Source: a bacterium (lineage in GTDB: Bacteria; Vulcanimicrobiota; Xenobia; Xenobiales; Xenobiaceae). From it: a stretch of 35,122 bases of DNA. The position numbers and the translations under genes are program-made. The notes under the pieces are model-generated. The model ran no database searches and was not told the origin of the DNA. It was given only the letters and a program-made list of their open reading frames with translations. The stretch lies in assembly GCA_017458675.1 (NCBI GenBank), contig JAFTAM010000046.1, positions 1 to 35,122 on the forward strand, written 5' to 3'. This document shows positions 23,048 to 31,940 of this stretch, one piece after another. Numbering within the stretch: position 1 is the stretch's first letter; each line of letters opens with the position of its first letter.

Positions 23048-24730
23048 TCAGCGGAGCTTGTAGCGCTGCAGTTTGCCGTTAATCGATTTAGGCAGCTGGG
23101 GTACGAACTCTATCCACTTGATCTGCATGTGGACTGGCTGGCGGGCGTTGTACTGAATTTTTATCTCCTTGGCGGTTTCGCTGCTGGGCTCGTAGTTCTT
23201 GGCCAGGACGATAAAGGCCCTCAGCTTGAGCTTGGAGCTTTCGTCGACGGCGCTGACGACGGCGGCCTGCTCGACCTGAGGCAGCTCGTTTAAAAGACGC
23301 TCAATATCTATGGGAGAAACCCACTGCTTATTGATAAAGAACATGTCGTCGCGCCTCCCCGCAAAGAAGCAGAAGCCTTCGTCGTCAATCAGGCATTTGT
23401 CGCCGGTGTCGAGCCAGTTCCCCAAAATGGATCGGGCCGTTTTTTTGCGCTTGTTCCAGAATTCTTTGGCGGTAGAACCTCCGCAGACCAGGAGTTCGCC
23501 GATCTGTCCCGTTCCGGAGGGCAGGCCGTCCTTGTCTTCTATCCTTATGGAATATCCCGGCACCGGCAGACCGATGGAGCCTGCCTTTATGCTGTCGGGC
23601 CGCTGGGAAATAAAAATGTACAGCTCTTCTGTGCTGCTCAGTCCGTTAAGAATGTCAAGACCGAAATTTTTGGCCCAGCCGGCCTGAACGGCTAAAGGCA
23701 GAGTACGTCCGCTGGCTATGCACTGGCGCACATTGTCCAGGGGATATTCCAGATATTCGTCGGTATGCTCTAAGATATCGGCATAAATATCCGGAGAAGC
23801 AAACATCAGACTCGGTCTGTGCACATGGAGAGAATCCAGGAGCTCTTCGCTGGTCTGTCCCTGGTAGAGGATAGCAGAAGCTCCTGTGAAAAGGGGAAAG
23901 AAGATCTTTTCCATAACGCCCAGATTTGTAAAGAGGCTTGAAGTGGAAAAAATAACGTCGCTGCGGTTTATTTTCAGCAGTTCCTCGGCGTAGGCTCTGC
24001 AGACGTACAGAGGAGAGCGGTGTATGTGTACGGCTGCTTTGGGAAAGCCGCTGCTGCCCTGAGTGTAGAGCCAGAAGGCGCTGTCGTCGGCGGTAGTGGC
24101 GGCCGGGCTGAGCTCGGTTTCGCATTCGGGCAGCTCCTCCTGCAGGGAGGAACCGACGCTGGCAATGGGCTGAGATACGGTAACTTCGGTCTTCCAGGGC
24201 AGCTCCTGACAGATGTTTTTTATGCTCTGGTAAAAGTCGGGATCGGTTACCGCTAAAGCCGCCCGGGTATCGTCTAAAAGGTAGCGCAGCTCGTGTTCTC
24301 TGAAATTGTGGGGCAGAGCTACCGGAACGGCGCCGATTTTAATTGCGCCAAGAAACAGGATAATAAAATTGAGCGAGTCGGAGAGCATGAGCACGACGCG
24401 CTTTTCTACGGAAACCTTATGGCGCAGCAGATAGTTTCCCGCCTGATTTATCAGCTCGCTTAGCTTGCTGAAGGCGACGGTGCGATCCTTGGATATAAAG
24501 GCTATATTGTCCGGAAAATTTTCCAGAGCCGCCTTCATGAGGTAATCGGTCAGATTAAATTCCCGCTGAATATTCAAATTTATGGCGGCGGGATTGTTGA
24601 GGTCGCGTACGGGAGCGCGGCTGTACTGCTTCTTCAATTCTTCAGAGAGACCGTCGGGAGCGGCCTCGGCGCAGCCTGTGCCAAAGGAGGCGACAAAATC
24701 GTTATTTGCGGCTTCGGGAGCGGGATCCAT
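23048..24730 (-). CDS. Acyl/aryl-CoA ligase (benzoate-CoA-ligase-like, ANL superfamily)
   Basis: It should activate a carboxylic acid as its adenylate and transfer it to CoA or another thiol. The 560 residues carry the ANL core motifs in order: A3-like YTQGSSGFPKAAVH (usually SSGSTGxPKG), A5-like NGLSSTEELY, A7 WLDTGD, A8 FFAGRRDDMFFINKQWVSP, and the C-terminal catalytic Lys in SINGKLQRYKL. The arrangement resembles benzoate-CoA ligases. The changed A3 loop (Gly to Ala after the Pro-Lys) and an unusual binding pocket make the substrate uncertain. The ATG lies 4 bp after the stop of the O-antigen-ligase-like gene, with an AAAGGCAGG ribosome site inside that gene, so the two are coupled. An acyl group for surface glycans is one possibility. 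Confidence 0.9.
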   Translation of the reverse strand: MDPAPEAANNDFVASFGTGCAEAAPDGLSEELKKQYSRAPVRDLNNPAAINLNIQREFNLTDYLMKAALENFPDNIAFISKDRTVAFSKLSELINQAGNYLLRHKVSVEKRVVLMLSDSLNFIILFLGAIKIGAVPVALPHNFREHELRYLLDDTRAALAVTDPDFYQSIKNICQELPWKTEVTVSQPIASVGSSLQEELPECETELSPAATTADDSAFWLYTQGSSGFPKAAVHIHRSPLYVCRAYAEELLKINRSDVIFSTSSLFTNLGVMEKIFFPLFTGASAILYQGQTSEELLDSLHVHRPSLMFASPDIYADILEHTDEYLEYPLDNVRQCIASGRTLPLAVQAGWAKNFGLDILNGLSSTEELYIFISQRPDSIKAGSIGLPVPGYSIRIEDKDGLPSGTGQIGELLVCGGSTAKEFWNKRKKTARSILGNWLDTGDKCLIDDEGFCFFAGRRDDMFFINKQWVSPIDIERLLNELPQVEQAAVVSAVDESSKLKLRAFIVLAKNYEPSSETAKEIKIQYNARQPVHMQIKWIEFVPQLPKSINGKLQRYKLR

Positions 24731-24734
24731 ATGT

Positions 24735-26981
24735 TTAACCTGCCTTTTTTTCGGGGATATTCTGCTGAAGGAGCTGTTCCACCGCCTTACGGCTGTCCGG
24801 GTCCTGCTTCAGCAGACGCCGGGCGCAGACTTCGGCTTCATGCCGGCGGCCCAGGAAGACCAGAGCGGCCAGACGGTTGTACAGACTTAAATTCAGCTCG
24901 CACTGACAAATTTCATCGATGAGATAAGTCAGACGCAGGGCCTCGTCAAAGCGTCCCAGATCTATGAGAAGCTGAGCTTTCAGCAGCAGCAGCCTGGCAT
25001 TGCGCGAGTCCATAGCTAAAGCTTTATTGAGCTGGTGAAGCGCCTGTTCTCTGGCCATGGGCTCCTGGGCGGTGACGTCGGTCAGAATCTGCAGGGCGTA
25101 GGTGCTGCGGGGATTGAGAGCGGCGGCGCTTTCGCAGTTTTCTACGGCCTTGCGCCAGTATATGAGATAAGGATCCTCGCGAAGGGTCCGTATATAAGAT
25201 ATGGTTTTGCCTAATTCAATATAATACTGCCACTGCAGCCAGGAAGGGGCGAACCGTATGGCGTTTTCAAAGCAGCGGCAGGCTTCGTCATAACAGCCGC
25301 CGGCTTCGGCGAGCTGCGGAGGATTTTCAGTCTGCTTTCTCTGGGCTTCCCGGACGTATCCCAGTCCCACTTCGGCCAGGCGCAGACTGCAGAGATTGAA
25401 TACGGCCGAGAGAGTGACGGCGGCAATGATGATGGAAGAGGTCAGCGCGGCCAGACGCACATGGGGATTGTACTTAAAAATATCGCTGCCGAGCGCTTCC
25501 GCAGGTATCTCGGGACTGTCCTCAGTTTGAGGATGGGCCAGAGCGCTGACGGCGCTTATGATGAATATAAACAGTATTTCGTCGCTTACGGTGTTGTCAA
25601 CGAAGACGCGGGCCGAGTAAAAGGAGAGAAGCGAAGCCAGCAGAGCCGCTTTTATAGGAGTATTTTTAATCTGGCGTACAGAGTTGAGGCTGAAGGCGGC
25701 CAGGCATAAATATATGATAAAGGCGGGCCAGCCGGCTGTCGAGAGTACGTTTAAATACTGATTGTGCACCGAGGTCGGTTCTTTGGCGATGCGGCGTTCC
25801 GATACAGGCTCCAGAGTGCGGTCGGCCCTTATGTAATCGGGCTGATTGATCACGCCGACGCCCGTCCAGGGATGGGCGAAGGCCATATTTAAAGCGGATT
25901 GCCAGAAGTACAGGCGGACCTGCAGGCTCGTATCCTGCAGGTTGGAGAGGCTTCTGACGCGCTGAGTCAGGTCGTTGTCTCCCTCTCCGCTATGTTTGCT
26001 GAAGGAAGCGGAGAACGCCAAAAAGACGGAAACGGACAGAAGTACCGCCGAGGCTCCGATCAAGATTTTCTTCAGTTCCTTTTTGGGAGAATTGAAGAGA
26101 AATACTCCGAACCAGCCTGCCGCCGCAAAGCCGAGGCCCAGCCAGGCGGCTCGGGTTTTGACGAGGACGGTTATAATCAGGCAGAAGGTCCAGGCTGCGA
26201 TCCAAAACAGCTTTTTGCCCTTGCCGTCCGCATAAAAGAACAGCGCGGTGGTAAGCGGCAGTACGGCGGCCATCCAGATTCCGAAGAAATCGGGATTGCC
26301 AAAGGTGGATATGGTTCTTCCCAGGGAGAGGTTGGCGTGGCTCCAGCGCATGGGATCGACGATGGGAATTCCGAAAATATGCCACCCCAGGCCGTTGGCT
26401 CTTTGGACGAGTGAATAGAAGGCGGCGATAAGCATAGCCGCTCCCAGCCATTTTACGCACTTTATGAAAAGAGCTTCCTGAAAAGCCGCCGGCATAGCGG
26501 CCGCCTTTTCCTCGGTCTCTGGCGGCGCGGCTTCAGCTTTCGCCTCCGGCTCGGCTCCGCCGCCCGCCGTCTGCGCGCTTTCGCATTCCTGCGCTTTTTC
26601 GGGAACGCCGGTCTTTTCGGCGGAGCCCTCGAAGATGCGGGAATTGGCCGCGCTGTCAAAGGCCATAAGCAGAAGAGTCAGCGCTCCCCAGCGCAGAGTG
26701 TTTTCGGCGATGCCTTCGGGAAGCTCATGCCAGGCGGCGGCGAGGGTCATTAAAAAAGAAAACAGAGAGGCGGTTCGGGCTAATACGGACTTAGGCAGAA
26801 AGCGGCAGAAGCCGGCCGCGCAGGCTGTCAGCCAGGCGCAGACAAAGACCGCCGCCGCCCAGAAGGCCGCTATGTTTTTTGGCTCTTCGACGGCGTCGTA
26901 AAGGCCCGTCCAGGCGATCAGAGGGACCAGCAGCAGCAATATGGCCGCGCCGGCTGTTAAAATATTTTTGATTAGCTTCAT
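24735..26981 (-). CDS. O-antigen ligase/polymerase-family membrane protein with TPR domain
   Basis: The 748-residue protein has about 12 membrane helices and then a soluble C-terminal repeat domain. The Wzy_C/O-antigen-ligase core is recognised by the order SHANLSLGRTISTFGNPDFFG, KTRAAWLGLGFAAAGWF, FAHPWTGVGV and TSVHNQYLNVLSTAGWP. Such proteins join glycan chains to lipid carriers or polymerise them at the outer face of the inner membrane. The end (about 545-740) is TPR-like, with ENAIRFAP, NCESAAALNP and LLKQDPDS. A Glu/Ala/Pro-rich insert (about 118-165) lies between helices. No clear ribosome site precedes the ATG at 26981. It leads the transcript with the CoA-ligase-like and permease genes. 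Ligase and polymerase cannot be told apart here. Confidence 0.88.
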   Translation of the reverse strand: MKLIKNILTAGAAILLLLVPLIAWTGLYDAVEEPKNIAAFWAAAVFVCAWLTACAAGFCRFLPKSVLARTASLFSFLMTLAAAWHELPEGIAENTLRWGALTLLLMAFDSAANSRIFEGSAEKTGVPEKAQECESAQTAGGGAEPEAKAEAAPPETEEKAAAMPAAFQEALFIKCVKWLGAAMLIAAFYSLVQRANGLGWHIFGIPIVDPMRWSHANLSLGRTISTFGNPDFFGIWMAAVLPLTTALFFYADGKGKKLFWIAAWTFCLIITVLVKTRAAWLGLGFAAAGWFGVFLFNSPKKELKKILIGASAVLLSVSVFLAFSASFSKHSGEGDNDLTQRVRSLSNLQDTSLQVRLYFWQSALNMAFAHPWTGVGVINQPDYIRADRTLEPVSERRIAKEPTSVHNQYLNVLSTAGWPAFIIYLCLAAFSLNSVRQIKNTPIKAALLASLLSFYSARVFVDNTVSDEILFIFIISAVSALAHPQTEDSPEIPAEALGSDIFKYNPHVRLAALTSSIIIAAVTLSAVFNLCSLRLAEVGLGYVREAQRKQTENPPQLAEAGGCYDEACRCFENAIRFAPSWLQWQYYIELGKTISYIRTLREDPYLIYWRKAVENCESAAALNPRSTYALQILTDVTAQEPMAREQALHQLNKALAMDSRNARLLLLKAQLLIDLGRFDEALRLTYLIDEICQCELNLSLYNRLAALVFLGRRHEAEVCARRLLKQDPDSRKAVEQLLQQNIPEKKAG

Positions 26982-27048
26982 TATTTCTAGGTCTTCGGCG
27001 CAGAGGCGGCGGGAGTCAAAGCATAAATATTCGCTTTAATTTTATAAA

Positions 27049-27075
27049 AGCCGCCTTTACGGATAAAGAACGGCT
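27049..27075 (-). terminator. Intrinsic terminator after the nitroreductase gene
   Basis: On the minus strand AGCCG-tt-CTTTA-tccg-TAAAG-g-CGGCT forms two stacked stems followed by TTTAT. It starts 31 bp past the stop at 27107. This is a good match to an intrinsic terminator. Confidence 0.7.
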
Positions 27076-27106
27076 GTCAGGGAGCTTCCGGGAGGGAGAG
27101 GCTGAA

Positions 27107-28129
27107 TTACATTAAGACTTCGGAGAGTCTGCGCCTGGGAGTAGGGGCGATATTGAGATCGGTGGGGTAGCCCAGACGCACTATCAGCTGAGGCCAGCTT
27201 TGGATCTCCATGAGGCTCTGAAGGCGGGCGCGCAGCTCGGGCACCGGAATAGGCTGATTCAGGAACGAAGCCTGAATTCCGTTGGCCGCCGCGCTTAAAA
27301 GCACTCTCTCTATGGCCTGGCCGCTGGCGACCCACCATTTTTTCGTATCTTCGGGAGTGCAGACAATGCCTACCAGAGTGGCGGCGGCGGCCAAAGTATG
27401 ATCGCCGTTGGCAAATTCATCGGTATAATCGAAGAAGCGATGAGTCAGAGGAGAAAGAATCCCTTCCAGGGCGTTCAGATCCATGGCGTAGCCGGGCACT
27501 CCGTCGCCCTTGCGTCCGCTGCTGCGCATCCAGGAGGCGTATTCCTGGCGCAGGGCCTTTTCCGAGCCGAGATCCTTGTCGCCTTCGCTGACCATGCCGG
27601 CCAGAGCCTTGCGCAGGCTGTCGTTGGTTACGGGAATAAAATCGCAGCCGTAAATGCTGGCGGCGTTGACCAGAGTATTGATAATATTGCTGGGAACGAC
27701 GGTAGGTTTAAAGGGTTTGCGGAAGGAGTGTCTCTGCTGGATGGCTTTGAAGAGCTTGTTGTCCTTGCCGGGGGTTTTGATATTCTGCCATTTAACTTCG
27801 GCCAGGAGATTCTCTTCCTGAGGATCGGGCAGAACGGCCGTTTCTTCGCTGAATCCGTAGCGGTGCAGGGCCAGCTGGAGGTTGCAGAGGGCCGCGCCGC
27901 AGGAAATGGTGTTTTCCCGTTCCAGAGGATCGCGCTGAGGCTGCCGGCGTTCGGGATCGAGATAGATTTTAACGCTGCCGTCGGAAAGCTTGAATTTCCA
28001 GGGCTGACTGTTCCAGGAGGAAGGGGCCAGGACCGCATAATGGAGCATAAATTCAACTTTGGTCTGATCGTCGGCGTCCTTGGGAAAGTCGTTTTCTTTA
28101 ATATTCCATGACTGTAGATTTGTTACCAT
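27107..28129 (-). CDS. Acg-family FMN-binding nitroreductase
   Basis: A flavin-dependent NAD(P)H oxidoreductase of the Acg (Rv2032) branch of the nitroreductase superfamily. The 340 residues carry the branch motifs: YAVLAPSSWNSQPW near residue 31 (FMN and substrate loop), QQRHSFRKPF near 130 (FMN phosphate contact), and the C-terminal PQLIVRLGYP followed by TPRRRLSEVL. Acg proteins bind FMN, are often linked to redox or dormancy stress, and many have no known substrate. AGAGG precedes the ATG at 28129. The gene is divergent from the HD-GYP gene and has its own terminator, so it is a single-gene unit. The family is secure, the substrate is not. Confidence 0.9.
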   Translation of the reverse strand: MVTNLQSWNIKENDFPKDADDQTKVEFMLHYAVLAPSSWNSQPWKFKLSDGSVKIYLDPERRQPQRDPLERENTISCGAALCNLQLALHRYGFSEETAVLPDPQEENLLAEVKWQNIKTPGKDNKLFKAIQQRHSFRKPFKPTVVPSNIINTLVNAASIYGCDFIPVTNDSLRKALAGMVSEGDKDLGSEKALRQEYASWMRSSGRKGDGVPGYAMDLNALEGILSPLTHRFFDYTDEFANGDHTLAAAATLVGIVCTPEDTKKWWVASGQAIERVLLSAAANGIQASFLNQPIPVPELRARLQSLMEIQSWPQLIVRLGYPTDLNIAPTPRRRLSEVLM

Positions 28130-28321
28130 GCAAAAACCTCTTTTTTTAACAGAGCATATTGATTAGGGAAGCCGATAAGAATATTCTTAAGCTTGAATGA
28201 AGTTTAATTATTTCTGAAAAACTGGAAGCAGTTTTGAAGTTTTAAGAAATCTCCCTGCCTGTCGGAAGCAATTTGCGGACAATTTCAGGAGCGGCGGCGC
28301 TGTAAAAATGCAACAAAATTT

Positions 28322-28327
28322 TATAAT
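28322..28327 (+). promoter_or_regulatory. Possible -10 box before the TPR/HD-GYP gene
   Basis: A perfect TATAAT lies about 90 bp upstream of the ATG at 28420, in an AT-rich gap between divergent genes (28130-28419). No convincing -35 is visible at 16-18 bp. The rest of the gap holds nothing I recognise. Confidence 0.4.
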
Positions 28328-28419
28328 ATTAAAAAGCGCCGGGCAGGGATAATTGATTTTAAAGGTTTAATAAGCTTAAAATAAGATCCAACAATTGCAA
28401 AGGCTTGATAAAAGATTAT

Positions 28420-30561
28420 ATGGACAATGTGCAGACCGATACCGCAAAAAGCGGCAAGCTTTATGAGAAGGCCGTCTCTTATGTGCTTGAAGCCAAATAT
28501 GTTGAAGCCATAGAAAAATTCCAGGAGCTCCTGAAAAACGCAGTAGAGGAGTTCTCTCATATTTCCGAAGCCTATCTCTATATGGCTTATGTATATGCAA
28601 AACTGGGCGAGTTCGAGTCGGCGGCAATATCCTTTGAAAGCGTTACCGACGGGGACGGCATTTTGGATTTAGAGGCCAAATATGGCGTAGAACCGCTGAT
28701 AGTTCAGGATTCCGTCAGTTTCTGGAAAAAGCGGGCCCGTGAGGTTAAGGATATTCCCGGCATATACGAATGCGTGCTTCCGCTTCTGCTTTTCAACAGC
28801 TTTGAAGACTGCATCGAGGTGGTGGAAAAGTTTTTGGGAGCCAAAGCTTCGGAATGTCCCAAGAGTGAATTTTACAGGGCGGTGGCCCTTTATAAAACCG
28901 GACGAGTGAAGGAGAGCGCGGCCAGTCTGATTCTGTATGAAGACCGCTGCCCCGAGGATTACTGCGCCTATTATTACGAAGGCGTAGCTCAGTTTGCCTT
29001 GAGGGACGTCGATAAGGCGGTCGCCGCTTATAAGAAAGCGCTGGAGCTTGCCCCTTCGTGTCTGAAAGCTCAGCTCCATCTGGCTCAGGCTTATATGCTG
29101 GGCAATCAGATGCATTTAGTGAGGAGTACTCTCAGAGAGGCCATAAAGGACCACCCGAACTGCGCGGAGGCCTATTTCGGACTGGGCGAATGCTATTCCA
29201 AGCAGAAGCGCCAGGAAGAAGCTTTATATTGTATTTATAAAGCCAGCGAGATCTCTCCGCAGACCGGCAGCTATGCTTTAAAGCTGGGCCATTTATATAA
29301 GCAGTTCAATCAAACGGAAAAAGCTTTGGAGTGCTACCGCCGGGCTTGTAAGCTTATGCCTAAAAACGGAGCGGCTTTTTCCGCTTTGGGCGCAATGCTC
29401 TGCGAAACGGGAGAAACGGCGGAAGCGGAAGGGGCTTTGGAAAAGGCCGTGACCCTGAAAAGCACTCCCAAGGCTCAGCGTAATCTGGCCTCAGTATATT
29501 CAAAGGTCAATAAATTTGAAAAAGCCGCCGATATTTTCCGCAGGCTTCTGGAAGCGGACAGAGATAATACGGGATTGCTTTATGAGCTGGGGACCGTTTA
29601 TTTCCGCAGCGGCAATTTTGAAAAGGCCGAAAGCGTCTGGGAGGATTGCCTGCAGCGCGAACCGGAGAACAATAAAATTTCCTGCTTCCTGGGAATCTGC
29701 AAACGGGCGGTCGGCAAGGGGGCCGAGCATGACCGTTACCTGCTGGAGACGATCGGCAGAATGCTTCCCGCCGATCAGAGCGTTTACGGCGAAGCTCTCA
29801 GGCTTTTGCAGGATCGGCAGTATGAGCGGAGCTCGGACAAATTTGACGAGGCCTCGGTGCTCTGCGTTCCTGTAAAGGACAGCGATTTCCTGACCGTGGC
29901 CGTGGCGCAGTATTTAGGCTCGAAGGCCGGAGCTCTGGGTATGGCCTTAGGAGAAGAAAAACGCTATTCTCAAGGCGCCGAAGAGAGTTTTTACGGCTTC
30001 ATGTCCGCTTTGGCGCAGCTCAGCGGCCAGCGCGACAAATACAATAAATCTCATGCCGTTCATACTGCCGCCATAGCCGACGCTCTGGCCTCTATGATAG
30101 GTTTAAACGAGGAGCAGTGCAGCGGCGTGCGTATCGGCGCCTGTCTGCACGACGTCGGCAAGATCGCCCTGCCGGATGAAAATATGTATTCGCGGGCTCT
30201 GCGCGAGGATATTGACAATTCCGTTTATGAAAGCCACCCTCTGCTGGGCGTTAAGTTTTTTGCGGATATGCCCTTCCCCGACGGCGCTCTGGAGGCGGTT
30301 AAATATCATCATGAATGCTGGGACGGCAGCGGTTTTCCTGATGGACTGCGCGGAAACGCCATTCACATTGCCGCGCAGATTGTGGGGCTGGCCGATTTCT
30401 TTGAGCGCCTGCTGACCAGAGGCCTGAGCGGACGCTTCCTTAAGCCCGGCGAAGCTATGTCGGTTGTTAAAGGTTATGCCGGGGCAAAGTTCAACCCCAT
30501 GCTGGTGCAGAATATGTCCGACGGCTTTGAGGCGATCAGAAGCGTGCTGGAAAGCTTTTAA
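28420..30561 (+). CDS. TPR repeat protein with HD-GYP-type phosphodiesterase domain
   Basis: About 713 residues. The first two thirds (about 15-470) are a TPR superhelix with many repeats, such as AVAAYKKALELAPSCLKAQL, ALECYRRACKLMPKNGAAF and AESVWEDCLQREPEN. The end holds an HD-GYP-type hydrolase: His-Asp in CLHDVGKIALPD, His-His-Glu in KYHHECWDGSGFPDGLRGN, then IVGLADFFERLL. The GYP motif reads GFP, a common variant. Such domains degrade cyclic di-GMP to pGpG or GMP, and the metal-binding residues look intact. The TPR part probably docks partner proteins. No membrane helix is visible. The start is uncertain: an in-frame TTG at 28405 has AAAGG too close to it, and the ATG at 28420 has only a weak ribosome site. 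Confidence 0.9.
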   Translation: MDNVQTDTAKSGKLYEKAVSYVLEAKYVEAIEKFQELLKNAVEEFSHISEAYLYMAYVYAKLGEFESAAISFESVTDGDGILDLEAKYGVEPLIVQDSVSFWKKRAREVKDIPGIYECVLPLLLFNSFEDCIEVVEKFLGAKASECPKSEFYRAVALYKTGRVKESAASLILYEDRCPEDYCAYYYEGVAQFALRDVDKAVAAYKKALELAPSCLKAQLHLAQAYMLGNQMHLVRSTLREAIKDHPNCAEAYFGLGECYSKQKRQEEALYCIYKASEISPQTGSYALKLGHLYKQFNQTEKALECYRRACKLMPKNGAAFSALGAMLCETGETAEAEGALEKAVTLKSTPKAQRNLASVYSKVNKFEKAADIFRRLLEADRDNTGLLYELGTVYFRSGNFEKAESVWEDCLQREPENNKISCFLGICKRAVGKGAEHDRYLLETIGRMLPADQSVYGEALRLLQDRQYERSSDKFDEASVLCVPVKDSDFLTVAVAQYLGSKAGALGMALGEEKRYSQGAEESFYGFMSALAQLSGQRDKYNKSHAVHTAAIADALASMIGLNEEQCSGVRIGACLHDVGKIALPDENMYSRALREDIDNSVYESHPLLGVKFFADMPFPDGALEAVKYHHECWDGSGFPDGLRGNAIHIAAQIVGLADFFERLLTRGLSGRFLKPGEAMSVVKGYAGAKFNPMLVQNMSDGFEAIRSVLESF

Positions 30562-30597
30562 GACAGATTTTTAAATTGTCCGGCGCTTAAAAGCCTG

Positions 30598-30624
30598 TTT
30601 TCTGCGCCCTTCCGGCGCAGAAAA
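30598..30624. repeat. Intergenic hairpin, copy 2 (TGCGCCCTTCCGGCGCAG core)
   Basis: TTTTCTGCGCC (30598-30608) and GGCGCAGAAAA (30614-30624) form a perfect 11-bp stem around CTTCC, 37 bp after the HD-GYP stop and 15 bp before the end of the convergent methyltransferase gene. The core matches the hairpin at 20477-20495 except for one base. It may end both convergent transcripts, although no T-run follows it. Confidence 0.6.
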
Positions 30625-30638
30625 TTCGCGCTCTGACG

Positions 30639-31334
30639 TCATTTTTTAGTATAGGCGTAAACAACGGCGCTTCCCCAGGAAAAGGGGACTTTGGCCCGCA
30701 TCTGCAGCTGCCAGAGAGCCGCCGGGAGAGGCTGACTTACGGAAATGGCTCTGCAGCCGGGACGGGCCGCTTTATGGAGGCGGCTGAGCAGTTTATTTAA
30801 GCTGTCCTCGCTGAGGCAGGTGGCCGAAAGGAAGTACAGATCGGCCGCCGGCAGAGCCTCTGAGGTAAAATCCAGGCGCTTGAATTCGGCTTTGTCCTGG
30901 AGCTTTAAATAACGGGCGGCCTTTTGGCCTCTCTCAACGTATTCCCTGACGATGTCGCAGCCCACGCTCCGGGCCCCGAAAGCGGCCGCCGCCGTAAGCG
31001 GAATAATTCCGCGTCCGCAGCCTAAATCCGCGACGGTATGCGAGGAATCTATTTCCATTTGCTTTAAAAGCCGGTAGGCGGCGCCGGGCAGCGCTTCGCC
31101 GTAGGTGAGATCGCCGCAGTCGTCGGGCAGACCTCCGCGCTGAACCTTTTCGGGGGCGTGCTCCCTGAGGTGCCGGTAAACGGCCAGATTGGGCGAACTT
31201 CCGAACCAGGCCAGCCACACGGCCCGGCGTACCTGCCACCACCAAGGCTTCAAGCCGTAGCGGCAGAGCTCGGCGGAGGTCTGCCAGGCTGTCCAGACGA
31301 TATTTTCTAAAGCGGTATATAAAATAGAAGGCAT
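30639..31334 (-). CDS. Class I SAM-dependent methyltransferase
   Basis: The 231-residue protein contains the SAM-binding motif I VADLGCGRGIIPL (about 121-133) followed by the acidic residue of motif II in SVGCDIVREY, and the later strands LYFLSATCLSEDSL and GCRAISVSQPLP. The N-terminus is Trp/Arg-rich and may lie on a membrane. The substrate is unknown; the layout is closest to small-molecule or protein-lysine methyltransferases of the class I fold. The gene follows a 151-residue unknown gene by 23 bp, so the two probably form a transcript. It converges with the HD-GYP gene, with only a hairpin between them. The ribosome site at the ATG (31334) is poor. Confidence 0.82.
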   Translation of the reverse strand: MPSILYTALENIVWTAWQTSAELCRYGLKPWWWQVRRAVWLAWFGSSPNLAVYRHLREHAPEKVQRGGLPDDCGDLTYGEALPGAAYRLLKQMEIDSSHTVADLGCGRGIIPLTAAAAFGARSVGCDIVREYVERGQKAARYLKLQDKAEFKRLDFTSEALPAADLYFLSATCLSEDSLNKLLSRLHKAARPGCRAISVSQPLPAALWQLQMRAKVPFSWGSAVVYAYTKK

Positions 31335-31357
31335 CTCAATATTTCGGCAAATTAGTT

Positions 31358-31813
31358 TTAAGGCGAGGCAGGACGGTTCCGTTCCTGCAGTTCTGAAGGC
31401 GGCTTTGGGGCTTCGGCGGAAAAAACGGACATGAGGCGGCGCAGTTCTTCAAAGCGGCTGCGCAGAGCCAGAGTTTTTTCTGCCAGAGCGAGCTCCTCGG
31501 CGCTCAGGCGGCGTCCGGCGAAGGCTTCCGCCTCTGCGTTTTTGGGCCATTGAGCCAGAACGGAAGAAATTTCCTGAATAACTGCGGCCGCTCTGCCCCG
31601 CATAAAGGGCAGAGCGTCGCAGGGCGAACCGAGGCCGGCGGCTAAAGTCTTCGCCAGCGTCTGTCTTATCTGCGGCAGAGGCGCAAAGAGGTTCTTTAAA
31701 CCTTCAGAGCTGCGGCCGTGAATTTTCAGCAGCTGACGCGCCTGCTCGGCGCGGCTGAGCAGCTCGGCTTCGGCTTCTTCTGAAAGCTTATATGTATGCG
31801 GCGGTTCGTTCAT
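31358..31813 (-). CDS. Small helical protein of unknown function, 151 aa
   Basis: A 151-residue, Ala/Leu/Glu-rich, almost wholly helical soluble protein with likely coiled-coil character (EEAEAELLSRAEQARQLL at the start, ALAEKTLALRSRFEELRRLM near the end) and a Pro-rich tail. No family is recognised. It precedes the methyltransferase by 23 bp and is divergent from the YfhO-family gene. It may be a partner of the methyltransferase, but this rests on position alone. The lack of a clear ribosome site leaves some doubt about the start. Confidence 0.65.
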   Translation of the reverse strand: MNEPPHTYKLSEEAEAELLSRAEQARQLLKIHGRSSEGLKNLFAPLPQIRQTLAKTLAAGLGSPCDALPFMRGRAAAVIQEISSVLAQWPKNAEAEAFAGRRLSAEELALAEKTLALRSRFEELRRLMSVFSAEAPKPPSELQERNRPASP

Positions 31814-31940
31814 ATTCTGGGAGGCTTTCTGATTTTTTACGGCGTTATGCTTTCGCGGCCTCGGGCGGTTTATTCTGCCGGTTATATTTAATTTGACAAG
31901 TTTTTTTTGACGGTTCGGGTGAGGGAACTGGAGTGGTTTT

